56,935 nucleotides of DNA, taken from Williamsia sp. Lineage in GTDB: Bacteria > Actinomycetota > Actinomycetes > Mycobacteriales > Mycobacteriaceae. Below the pieces are notes generated by a model that was not told where the DNA came from, did no database searches, and was given only the letters and a program-made list of their open reading frames with translations. Numbering within the stretch: the first letter of the stretch is position 1; the number at the start of each line of letters is the position of its first letter. The position numbers were made by a program, and so were the translations under genes. The stretch is taken from positions 22,922-79,856 of the forward strand of contig NZ_JAEMTF010000012.1 in the NCBI RefSeq assembly GCF_016462415.1. Direction: 5' to 3'. Shown piece after piece: positions 50,228 through 56,935 of the stretch.

Positions 50228-51502
50228 ATGACTTCAGACCCCGGTAGCGGTGGAGCAAAGGTCCTGAGCCATCGCGCCGCGAAGATGACCGGCCGCGCGC
50301 GGGACGAAGAGGGCCGCACCGCAACGAATCTGGAACTGTTCTTCGACCTGACCTTCGTCGTCGCGTTCTCGTTGGCGGGCACGCAGGTGGCGCACTATCT
50401 CGCCGACGGCGACTACAAGACCGCGATCATCGGCTTCCTGTTCGCGACGTTCTCCAGTATCTGGGCGTGGATCAACTTCTCGTGGTTCGCCTCGGCCTTC
50501 GACACCGACGACTGGGTGTTCCGCGTCGTGACGATGGTGCAGATGGGTGGTGTCCTCATCCTCGCGCTGGGCATCGAGCCGGTCTTCACCTCTGTCGCGG
50601 AGGGGGAGCACATCGACAACCGGGTCGCCGTCCTCGGTTACGTGGTCATGCGCGTGGCGATGATGTTCCAGTGGATCCGAGCCGCGCTACAGAGCACGGA
50701 GTACCGACGGACCTGCCTCACCTACGCGCTGGCCATCCTCGTCGCGCAGGTCGGCTGGATCGTTCTCATCGTGGTGAACACGTCGCTGATCCCCACACTC
50801 GTCGCGACCCTCGTGCTGGTCGGGGTGGAACTGTCCGGACCGTTCATCGCCGAGCGGCTCAACTCCGAGCCGGACACACCGTGGCATCCGCACCACATCG
50901 CCGAGCGCTACGGGCTGCTGGCGATCATCACCCTGGGTGAGGGCATCGTCGGCACGGTGGTCGCGCTGCAGGCGGTGGTCCACGCCCAGGGGTGGACCCT
51001 GGAGACGGCCGTGCTCGGGTTGGCCGGGACCGCGGCCACCTTCGCGATGTGGTGGATCTACTTCGTGGTGCCCACCGGCGAGGCGTTGGAACTGCGGCGC
51101 GCCAAATGTTTCGGGTGGGGGTACGCGCACATCATCGTCTTCATGTCCATCGCCGCGGTCGGTGCGGGGTTACACGTGGCGGCGCTCTATCTCGAACACG
51201 AGTCGCACATCTCGGCCGCGGCCGCAGTGGCGTGCGTCGCCGTCCCCCTCGGCATCTACATCGTGTCGATCGCCGCGATGTACACCTACCTCGTCGAGTT
51301 CGACGTGCTGAACCTGGCGCTGACGGTGGCGGCGCTCGCGGTCCTCGTCGGGTCGGTGTTCCTCGCCGCGGCGGGATTGTCGGTGGTCTACGCCCTGGTG
51401 GTCACGGCCGCCGCGCCCGTCGCCGTGGTGATCCTCGACGAGGTCGTCGGCACGAAGCATCGCGCGGTGGCCCTGGAACGGCTGGAACACAGCCTGTCCT
51501 GA
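50228..51502 (+). CDS. Low temperature requirement protein A (LtrA) family membrane protein
   Basis: 424-residue polytopic membrane protein. The N-terminal signature is [46 protein letters not shown] is the second hallmark, and about ten helices are predicted. In Listeria ltrA is needed for growth at low temperature; biochemical role unknown. Leaderless start with TACTAT at 6 nt. It is followed 31 nt later by purD, which appears to have its own promoter. Confidence 0.9.
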   Translation: MTSDPGSGGAKVLSHRAAKMTGRARDEEGRTATNLELFFDLTFVVAFSLAGTQVAHYLADGDYKTAIIGFLFATFSSIWAWINFSWFASAFDTDDWVFRVVTMVQMGGVLILALGIEPVFTSVAEGEHIDNRVAVLGYVVMRVAMMFQWIRAALQSTEYRRTCLTYALAILVAQVGWIVLIVVNTSLIPTLVATLVLVGVELSGPFIAERLNSEPDTPWHPHHIAERYGLLAIITLGEGIVGTVVALQAVVHAQGWTLETAVLGLAGTAATFAMWWIYFVVPTGEALELRRAKCFGWGYAHIIVFMSIAAVGAGLHVAALYLEHESHISAAAAVACVAVPLGIYIVSIAAMYTYLVEFDVLNLALTVAALAVLVGSVFLAAAGLSVVYALVVTAAAPVAVVILDEVVGTKHRAVALERLEHSLS

Positions 51503-51519
51503 CGGGGCGCCGCTGCTAG

Positions 51520-51525
51520 TAGAGT
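51520..51525 (+). promoter_or_regulatory. Candidate leaderless -10 (TAGAGT) for purD
   Basis: TAGAGT, 8 nt before the GTG start of purD. Confidence 0.45.
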
Positions 51526-51533
51526 GTGGCCCC

Positions 51534-52790
51534 GTGCGAACACTGGTGATCGGATCGGGCGGCCGCGAACACGCGCTGCTCGTGGGGCTGTCGAACGATC
51601 CGGAGGTCACGGCGCTGCACGTCGCTCCTGGTAACGCGGGCACGGAATCGCTGGCCACCAACCACGCGGTCGACATCGCCTCCGCCGACGCCGTCATCGC
51701 CCTGGCGCGTGAGGTCGAGGCCGACCTCGTGGTCATCGGACCCGAGGTGCCCCTGGTCCTCGGTGTCGCCGACGCCCTGCGGGACGCGGGCTTCGCGACA
51801 TTCGGTCCCGGCGCCCAGGCCGCGCGGATCGAGGGCTCGAAGGCGTTCGCCAAGGACGTGATGGCCGCGGCGAACGTTCGCACCGCGCACAGCGAGATCG
51901 TCGACAACCCGGCTCGTCTCGACGCGGCGCTGGACCGGTTCGGCCCCACCTGGGTCGTCAAGGACGACGGGCTGGCCGCGGGCAAGGGCGTCGTGGTCAC
52001 CACCGATCGGGCCGCGGCCCGTGTGCACGCCGCCGATCTGCTCGAAGACGGGCACCCGGTCCTGCTGGAGTCGTTCCTGGACGGACCCGAGGTGTCCCTG
52101 TTCTGTCTCGTCGACGGCACCGAGGTGGTCCCGTTGCTGCCCGCGCAGGACCACAAACGAGTCGGTGACGACGACAAGGGCCCCAACACCGGCGGCATGG
52201 GCGCCTACACACCGCTGCCCTGGTTGCCCGACGGCATGGTTGATCGCATCGTCGACGAGGTCGTCAGACCCGTTGCGGCAGAGATGGAATCGCGCGGTAT
52301 ACCGTTCAGCGGCCTGCTCTACGCCGGGCTCGCCATCGGCGCCGACGGGCCGGCGGTCGTCGAGTTCAACTGTCGCTTCGGCGATCCCGAGACCCAGGCC
52401 GTGCTGTCACTGCTGGAATCCCCGCTGGGACGGGTGCTGTCGGCGACCGCGACCGGCACCCTCGCCGACCTCGAACCGTTGCGCTGGCGTGCGGGATCGG
52501 CGGTCACCGTCGTCGTCGCGGCCGAGAACTACCCCGGTACGCCGCGTAAGGGTGACGTGATCACCGGCAGCGAGGCCGACGGGGTGCTGCACGCGGGTAC
52601 CGCGCGCGGCTCCGACGGATCCGTCGTCTCCAGTGGGGGACGGGTGCTGAGTGTCGTGGGCACGGGCGCTGACCTCGCGGCAGCGCGGGCCCAGGCCTAC
52701 GAGCGCATCGCGGCGGTGAAACTGGCGGGCGCACACCACCGTTCCGACATCGGACTCGCTGCCCTCGAGGGGCGCATCACCATCCCCTGA
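51534..52790 (+). CDS. purD: Phosphoribosylamine--glycine ligase
   Basis: 418-residue ATP-grasp enzyme catalysing the second step of purine synthesis (phosphoribosylamine + glycine + ATP to GAR). N-domain [12 protein letters not shown] and [20 protein letters not shown]-grasp region with [13 protein letters not shown]-type [42 protein letters not shown] (split) and [15 protein letters not shown]-domain [17 protein letters not shown] start with TAGAGT 8 nt upstream. Converges on the esterase gene, 18 bp between stops. Confidence 0.97.
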   Translation: MRTLVIGSGGREHALLVGLSNDPEVTALHVAPGNAGTESLATNHAVDIASADAVIALAREVEADLVVIGPEVPLVLGVADALRDAGFATFGPGAQAARIEGSKAFAKDVMAAANVRTAHSEIVDNPARLDAALDRFGPTWVVKDDGLAAGKGVVVTTDRAAARVHAADLLEDGHPVLLESFLDGPEVSLFCLVDGTEVVPLLPAQDHKRVGDDDKGPNTGGMGAYTPLPWLPDGMVDRIVDEVVRPVAAEMESRGIPFSGLLYAGLAIGADGPAVVEFNCRFGDPETQAVLSLLESPLGRVLSATATGTLADLEPLRWRAGSAVTVVVAAENYPGTPRKGDVITGSEADGVLHAGTARGSDGSVVSSGGRVLSVVGTGADLAAARAQAYERIAAVKLAGAHHRSDIGLAALEGRITIP

Positions 52791-52808
52791 CCATCGTCGA
52801 CGGGAACA

Positions 52809-53720
52809 TCAGGCGGCGAGACTGCGGCCCAGGAACGCCATCTGGTCGGGCAGTACGCTGCGCCAGTACCGGTTGTTGTGACCACCGGGCGAGGTGGAGA
52901 AGGCCGCGGCCGGATGCAGCCCCGCCATCCACTGACGGGTGTAGAGGTAGAACTGGTCGCTCGACCCGATGTTGATGAGCAGCGGGATCTTCGTCAGCGC
53001 GGCCTGCTGGCCGAAGAGTGAATTGGCCTGGTAATCCGCCGGGTTGTCGAAGGCGCGGGGCGGGAAATTGCGTGGGTCGCCCCACAGCGCAGGCGAACTA
53101 GCCGCGATACCGGCCACCCGCGACGGGCCCATGATGGCCCCGAGTCGCAGCGCGCCGTAACCGCCCATCGACCAGCCGTAGAGGCCGATGCGGTCGGTAC
53201 GCAGACCGAGCGAACGGTTGTCGGTGAGCATCGGCAGGAACTCGTTGATCACCATGGCTCCGCTGTCGGTGCCGTCGACCCGCGGATGGAAGTACGACCG
53301 TGCCGCGTCGACGGCCGCGAGGGCGAACGGTGCGGTTCCGCCGGCGACCGACTGGGCCAGATACCGGTGCATCTGCAGGCTGCTGTCGAAGGCGGTGCGC
53401 TCGTCGGAGTTCAACGCGTGCAGGATCACCACGACGGGGATGTCGCCGGTGACACCCGGCGGTCGCGCGACGACCCAACGGGTGTCGCGACCACGCATGG
53501 CGACGGAGCGGAAACTGCCGGTGATCAGGGCGGGATCGCCGGGGACGACGGCCGCGCTGGTCGTGCTCTCGGGGACGACCTCGTCCTGTGCACGCGCCTG
53601 CAATCGTTGCCGCGGAGGCAATCCCGTGGCCGGTTCGCCGGCGCACGCGGCCAGCGCACCGAGTGCGGAGAGACCGGCGCCGGCTCGGAACAGCGCGCGA
53701 CGGTTGAACCTGCTCGTCAC
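52809..53720 (-). CDS. Exported esterase family protein (Tat lipoprotein)
   Basis: 303-residue secreted alpha/beta hydrolase of the esterase D/mycolyltransferase-like group, same place as Rv0774c beside purD. The N-terminus FNRRALFRAGAGLSALGALAAC has a twin-arginine and a lipobox (LAAC), so export by Tat with lipid anchoring is expected. Nucleophile elbow YGWSMGGYGALRLG, acid after NIGSSDQFYLY, His in SPGGHNNRYW. GTG 53720 is chosen because it begins directly before the signal sequence; the longer upstream frame is not protein-like. Substrate unknown; envelope lipid esters are likely. Confidence 0.85.
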   Translation of the reverse strand: MTSRFNRRALFRAGAGLSALGALAACAGEPATGLPPRQRLQARAQDEVVPESTTSAAVVPGDPALITGSFRSVAMRGRDTRWVVARPPGVTGDIPVVVILHALNSDERTAFDSSLQMHRYLAQSVAGGTAPFALAAVDAARSYFHPRVDGTDSGAMVINEFLPMLTDNRSLGLRTDRIGLYGWSMGGYGALRLGAIMGPSRVAGIAASSPALWGDPRNFPPRAFDNPADYQANSLFGQQAALTKIPLLINIGSSDQFYLYTRQWMAGLHPAAAFSTSPGGHNNRYWRSVLPDQMAFLGRSLAA

Positions 53721-53860
53721 AGATCGAGCCCCGTCATCGTCGTCCCCCGAATCCCTGGTGTGTGCGCCCCCTGGCCATCGAACCCACAGGGTACCGGTGC
53801 GGCCGCCGACCGATGAATCGCGACGTGGGCGCCCTTTCTCGCCGCCGCGGCGTGGGCCAC

Positions 53861-53866
53861 TACGCT
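53861..53866 (+). promoter_or_regulatory. Candidate leaderless -10 (TACGCT) for the aminotransferase
   Basis: TACGCT, exactly 6 nt before the ATG. Confidence 0.5.
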
Positions 53867-53872
53867 CGACGG

Positions 53873-55042
53873 ATGGCGGCAGCGGAGGGATCGCGGCGAT
53901 CGGACGTGGCGATGTTCCACGTGATGGACGTGCTGGCTGCGAGTGCCGCGCGACGCGCAACGGGGCTCGAGGTGGTCTCGTTCGCGGCCGGGCAACCGTC
54001 CACGCCGGCGCCGGCGCCGGTACTGCGCGCGGTGCATTCCGCCCTCGACTCCGACCTGCTCGGCTACACCGAGTCGCTCGGTCTGACGCCGTTGCGTGAG
54101 GCCATCGCCGATCTCTACCGACGCCGGTACGGACTGGCCGTCGACGCGACCGACGTCGTCGTCACCACCGGGTCGTCCGGTGCGTTCACGTTGATCTTCC
54201 TCGCCGCGTTCGATGTGGGGGACCGCGTCGCGATGGCACGGCCGGGCTACCCCGCCTACCGCAACGCGCTGACCGCCCTGGGGTGCGAGGTCGTCGAACT
54301 CGACTGCGGCCCGGAGTCGCGGTTCGTCCCGACCCCGGCCATGCTCGACGCGCTCGACGAACCTCCCGCAGGGCTCATCGTGGCCAGCCCGGCCAACCCC
54401 ACCGGGACGATCCTGACCCCGGCGGAGTTGGCCGACCTCGCCCGCTGGTGCGATGCGCACGGCACCCTGCTGATCTCCGACGAGATCTACCACGGGATCG
54501 AGTACGGCAGCCCGGACCGGCCGACCTCGTGCGCGTGGGCGACATCGCGTGAGTCGGTGGTGATGGGGTCGGTGTCGAAATACTTCTCGATGACGGGGTG
54601 GCGCCTCGGCTGGATGTTGGTGCCGCGTCGATACCTCCGGGGCGTAGAGCGACTGACCGCGAATCTGACGATCTGCCCGCCCGCGGTGTCTCAGATCGCG
54701 GCGATCGCGGCCTTCGACGAGGAGTCGATCGCCGAGTGCGACTCCCACGTCGCCCGGTACGCCGCGAACCGGGCCGTCCTGCTCGACGGTCTGACGAGTC
54801 TGGGGATCGACGACATCGCCCCACCGGACGGGGCCTTCTACGTCTACGCCGACGTGGGTGCGGTGACCGACGACTCCCTGGGGTGGTGTGCGCGGGTGCT
54901 GACCGAGACCGGGGTGGCGATGGCCCCGGGCGCGGATTTCGACACCCGCACCGGACACCGCACGGTCCGACTCAGCTTCGCGGGCAGTGCGGCCGACATC
55001 GAGCGTGGGATCGAGTTGCTCGGTCCCGTCGTCCGGCTCTGA
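53873..55042 (+). CDS. Class I/II PLP-dependent aminotransferase
   Basis: 389-residue fold-type I aminotransferase. Conserved parts: FAAGQPSTPAPAPV at the N-terminus, GSSGAFTLIFLAAFDVGDRV, RPGYPAYRN, the PLP-stacking ASPANPTGTIL, DEIYHGI, the Schiff-base lysine in VSKYFSMTGWRLGWM and the carboxylate-binding Arg in VRLSFAG. This is the aspartate/alanine aminotransferase-like group; substrate not decidable. ATG 53873 is 6 nt after TACGCT; a 37-codon longer frame upstream is rejected. A TetR gene follows 96 nt downstream on the same strand. Confidence 0.9.
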   Translation: MAAAEGSRRSDVAMFHVMDVLAASAARRATGLEVVSFAAGQPSTPAPAPVLRAVHSALDSDLLGYTESLGLTPLREAIADLYRRRYGLAVDATDVVVTTGSSGAFTLIFLAAFDVGDRVAMARPGYPAYRNALTALGCEVVELDCGPESRFVPTPAMLDALDEPPAGLIVASPANPTGTILTPAELADLARWCDAHGTLLISDEIYHGIEYGSPDRPTSCAWATSRESVVMGSVSKYFSMTGWRLGWMLVPRRYLRGVERLTANLTICPPAVSQIAAIAAFDEESIAECDSHVARYAANRAVLLDGLTSLGIDDIAPPDGAFYVYADVGAVTDDSLGWCARVLTETGVAMAPGADFDTRTGHRTVRLSFAGSAADIERGIELLGPVVRL

Positions 55043-55089
55043 CCGCGCTGCTCACACCCCGAACCGATTGGTGATCGTCCTGGAGCAGA

Positions 55090-55099
55090 TTTGCGCAAA
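55090..55099. promoter_or_regulatory. Perfect palindrome TTTGCGCAAA upstream of TetR gene
   Basis: 10-bp perfect palindrome 39 bp before the TetR start; a candidate autoregulatory operator. Confidence 0.4.
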
Positions 55100-55138
55100 A
55101 CAAGTCTGAGGTCGTGTGTGCTTTGGCACGATGAGCCG

Positions 55139-55735
55139 ATGACGTCGGCAGCCACGCCCAAGGGATTGCGACGGCGGGCGCGACTGATCTCCGCCGCCGG
55201 AGAACTCTTGCTGGAGGGTGGGTTTGATGCCGTTCGGCACCGGGCGGTCGCCGAACGTGCCGGACTGCCCCTCGCGTCGACGACGTACTACTTCGAGTCG
55301 CTCGAGGATCTGATCGTCGAAGCGGTCACCTTCACGTGTCATCACGACGAGGAGGCGATCCGGCTGCGGTCGGAGTTGTTGACGCGTCGTCGTCGCGGCG
55401 GTGAGGCCACGGCAGAGGCGCTGGCGGACGTCTTCGTCGGCGATTGCACGACCCGCGACGAACTCACGACCCGCTTCGAGATGGTCGTGCTGTGCGCCCG
55501 CTTCCCGCGACTGCGACCGGTGCTGGCGAACCGGCGCAAGCTGCTGGCCGGTCTGCACGGCGAGGTGTTGGAGAAGTCCGGCCGCGTCGGCAGTCCCGCG
55601 CGCATCGCCCAGCTGATGGCCGTCGAGGACGGCGCCGTGGTGGGCGCGCTCGCCGACGCCGAGGACGACGTGATGGCAGTGACCAGGGTGGCGCTGTGCG
55701 ATGTGGTCGATGTCCTCGCGCCGGTCAACGCCTGA
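55139..55735 (+). CDS. TetR family transcriptional regulator
   Basis: 198-residue regulator. The DNA-binding domain is at about 8-55: GLRRRARLISAAGELLLEGGFDAV then HRAVAERAGLPLASTTYYF. The C-terminal domain is Arg/Ala-rich with few aromatic residues. ATG 55139 chosen because a longer frame upstream contains the palindromic operator candidate TTTGCGCAAA. It may regulate itself, the aminotransferase upstream or the phosphodiesterase downstream. By position (after purD/esterase) it resembles Rv0775. Confidence 0.82.
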   Translation: MTSAATPKGLRRRARLISAAGELLLEGGFDAVRHRAVAERAGLPLASTTYYFESLEDLIVEAVTFTCHHDEEAIRLRSELLTRRRRGGEATAEALADVFVGDCTTRDELTTRFEMVVLCARFPRLRPVLANRRKLLAGLHGEVLEKSGRVGSPARIAQLMAVEDGAVVGALADAEDDVMAVTRVALCDVVDVLAPVNA

Positions 55736-55800
55736 GTCCGCAGGCATTAACACTCGATGAACACCCCGGGCTGAGCTGGCCCTGCACGCCACGACCCCCA

Positions 55801-55806
55801 TAGTTT
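55801..55806 (+). promoter_or_regulatory. Candidate leaderless -10 (TAGTTT) for the phosphodiesterase gene
   Basis: TAGTTT, 8 nt before the GTG start. Confidence 0.45.
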
Positions 55807-55814
55807 GGATCTTC

Positions 55815-56879
55815 GTGACCTCTTCTCGCCTGTTCCGCAGCGCCGCCCTGCTCACCGCCGCCGCGGCTGCCGCCGTCGGCCTCGCCGCGTGCGGCTCGGA
55901 TTCCTCGTCCGCCGCGTCCGACTCGTCGAGTTCGGCCTCCGGGTCCGCCCGCGCCTTCGATCTGCAGGCGCACCGTGGCGGACGCGGTGAGCACACCGAG
56001 GAGTCGCTGTACGGGTTCGAGCAGGCGCTGAAGCTGGGCGTCGACACCCTCGAGCTCGACATCGTGCTCACCAAGGACCTGCAGCCGATCATCTGGCACG
56101 ACCCCACGATCGACCCGACGAAGTGCTCCGACACCGCGGCCGCCACGCCGGGAGATCGGCAGTTCCCGTACGTCGGCAAGGTGGTCCACGACCTGACCTA
56201 CAAGCAGATCGAGACGCTGACCTGCGGCAAGAAGCTCGAGGGCTTCCCGGACGCGAAGGTCGTCGAGGGCAACAAGATCGCGCTGTTGCCGCAGCTGTTC
56301 GCGCTGGCGGACAAGTACAACGCGCGGGTGCACTACAACATCGAGACCAAGATCGAGGGCGAGAAGCGCAGCGAATCGGCGACGCCGCAGCAGTACGTCG
56401 ACGTGATGCTCGGTGCGATCAAGGCGGCGGGCAAGACCGACCTCGTCGACATCCAGAGCTTCGACTGGCGGACCCTGCCGCTCGTGCGGGCCGCCGATCC
56501 GTCGATCCCGCTGGTCGCGCTGTGGGACGAGACCACGTGGAAGTCGAAGTCGCAGTGGACCGGGTCGGTGGACTACGACGCGGTCGGTGGCGACGTGATC
56601 GCCGGTGCCAAGCAGCTCGGGGTGCAGGTCCTCTCGCCCGGCTACTCGGTTCCCTACGGCCAGACGACCAAGGACGCCGGTTTCAAGCTCATCGCCGACA
56701 AGGGCTTCGTCGATCGCGCGCACTCGGCAGGTTTCACGGTCATCCCGTGGACCATCAACGACACCGACGTGATGAACGCGCAGATCGATGCCGGGGCCGA
56801 CGGGATCATCACCGACTACCCGAGTCGGCTGCGTCAGGTGCTCGCCGATCGCTCGATGCCTCTGCCCAAGGCCTACTGA
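55815..56879 (+). CDS. Glycerophosphodiester phosphodiesterase lipoprotein
   Basis: 354-residue exported enzyme hydrolysing glycerophosphodiesters to glycerol-3-phosphate and alcohol. N-terminal lipoprotein signal (LFRSAALLTAAAAAAVGLAAC) followed by a Ser/Ala/Asp-rich linker (about 26-45). GDPD motifs: LQAHRGGRGEHTEESLYGF with catalytic His, LELDIVLTKDLQPIIWHDP with metal ligands Glu/Asp and the second His, YNIETKIE and VDIQSFDWRTL; FTVIPWTIND and DGIITDYPSRL close the barrel. Likely role: phosphate or glycerol-phosphate scavenging from phospholipid head groups outside the membrane. GTG start with TAGTTT 8 nt upstream. Confidence 0.93.
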   Translation: MTSSRLFRSAALLTAAAAAAVGLAACGSDSSSAASDSSSSASGSARAFDLQAHRGGRGEHTEESLYGFEQALKLGVDTLELDIVLTKDLQPIIWHDPTIDPTKCSDTAAATPGDRQFPYVGKVVHDLTYKQIETLTCGKKLEGFPDAKVVEGNKIALLPQLFALADKYNARVHYNIETKIEGEKRSESATPQQYVDVMLGAIKAAGKTDLVDIQSFDWRTLPLVRAADPSIPLVALWDETTWKSKSQWTGSVDYDAVGGDVIAGAKQLGVQVLSPGYSVPYGQTTKDAGFKLIADKGFVDRAHSAGFTVIPWTINDTDVMNAQIDAGADGIITDYPSRLRQVLADRSMPLPKAY

Positions 56880-56935
56880 GCCGTCAGTTGGGCACGTAAC
56901 CCCGTCGACTGGGCGGTTGCGGACGTCGACTGGGC
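56873..56935 (-). CDS. Possible 3' end of a convergent gene with a 7-residue repeat (partial)
   Basis: Reading from the right edge on the minus strand gives an uninterrupted frame AQSTSATAQSTGLRAQLTAQ ending in TAG, overlapping the phosphodiesterase stop by 7 bp. The 21-bp DNA repeat (see 56883-56935) is in phase with it as AQSTxxx units, typical of Ala/Ser/Thr tails. Against it: only 20 codons are visible and one is TTA, rare in such genomes. It may equally be non-coding repeat. Confidence 0.25.
   Translation of the reverse strand, partial: AQSTSATAQSTGLRAQLTAQ
56883..56935. repeat. 21-bp period repeat at the right edge
   Basis: GTCAGTTGGGC (56883), GTCGACTGGGC (56904) and GTCGACTGGGC (56925) begin exactly 21 bp apart; the intervening 10-mers differ. 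The array continues out of the window or stops at the edge. Confidence 0.6.

Noticed and set aside
55043-55138. A longer TetR start at 55091
   Set aside because: It would place codons over the palindrome TTTGCGCAAA and add a non-conserved N-terminus.

Overview
The window looks like chromosomal DNA of a high-GC actinobacterium of the order Mycobacteriales, probably Gordonia or a close relative and not Mycobacterium itself. The evidence is G/C at third codon positions, many GTG starts, families restricted to this order (RamB, HBHA-like protein, DUF2516, DUF2505, DUF4873, FBP zinc finger) and blocks whose order I recall from M. tuberculosis: ahpD-like/ramB/icl/fadB2 (Rv0464c-Rv0468), XRE regulator/hbhA/DUF2516/deoC (Rv0474-Rv0478), DUF2993/nitrilase/DUF2505/murB/Ldt/SDR (Rv0479c-Rv0484c), small protein/otsA (Rv3489-Rv3490), phoP/phoR/HIT (Rv0757-Rv0759c) and purD/esterase (Rv0772-Rv0774c). 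These correspondences are from memory, not from a search. I saw no insertion sequence, prophage, integrase, CRISPR array or rRNA; the region is mostly housekeeping and envelope chromosome.

Layout. 1-4.6 kb: a base-excision glycosylase, a glycosyltransferase, a PucR-type regulator and a small methyltransferase/AhpD-like pair. 4.6-8.7 kb: the acetate/fatty-acid module ramB <> aceA > fadB2, with RamB-like and CRP/GlxR-like sites between the divergent genes. 8.8-13.7 kb: rhomboid-like membrane protein, PPK2, SDR, DUF4873, TetR, DUF445. 13.8-18.4 kb: XRE regulator, HBHA-like protein, DUF2516, then a diiron N-oxygenase (AurF family)/MerR/hydrolase unit. 18.4-29.4 kb: deoC, MFS carrier, an FeS-type photolyase, a DUF2993 protein, nitrilase, DUF2505 pair, murB, an L,D-transpeptidase and an SDR. 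29.5-36.4 kb: transglutaminase, then a trehalose operon (ThrE exporter > 56-aa protein > OtsA > OtsB fused to a GH15 hydrolase), back-to-back with tRNA-Thr. 36.4-42.2 kb: XdhC, CsbD, LapA-like protein, FNT channel, RidA, winged-helix protein, MGMT. 42.2-48.6 kb: phoP-phoR, HIT protein and a two-gene lipid-linked sugar transferase operon. 48.7-56.9 kb: FBP protein, proline iminopeptidase, LtrA, purD, esterase, aminotransferase, TetR, glycerophosphodiester phosphodiesterase.

Three themes stand out. First, PhoP-type direct repeats sit upstream of both phoP and the GT2-GtrA/GT39 operon, which suggests PhoPR-controlled sugar decoration of the envelope. Second, about 25 genes carry a TANNNT-like hexamer 5-9 nt before the start codon and no Shine-Dalgarno, so leaderless transcription seems common; in two places divergent promoters overlap almost completely (DUF2505/murB and thrE/tRNA-Thr). 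Third, several intergenic spaces hold strong inverted repeats: a 24-bp near-perfect operator before the XRE/hbhA pair, a cluster of TGACA/TGTCA half-sites before aurF, and a 75-nt nested hairpin between two convergent genes.
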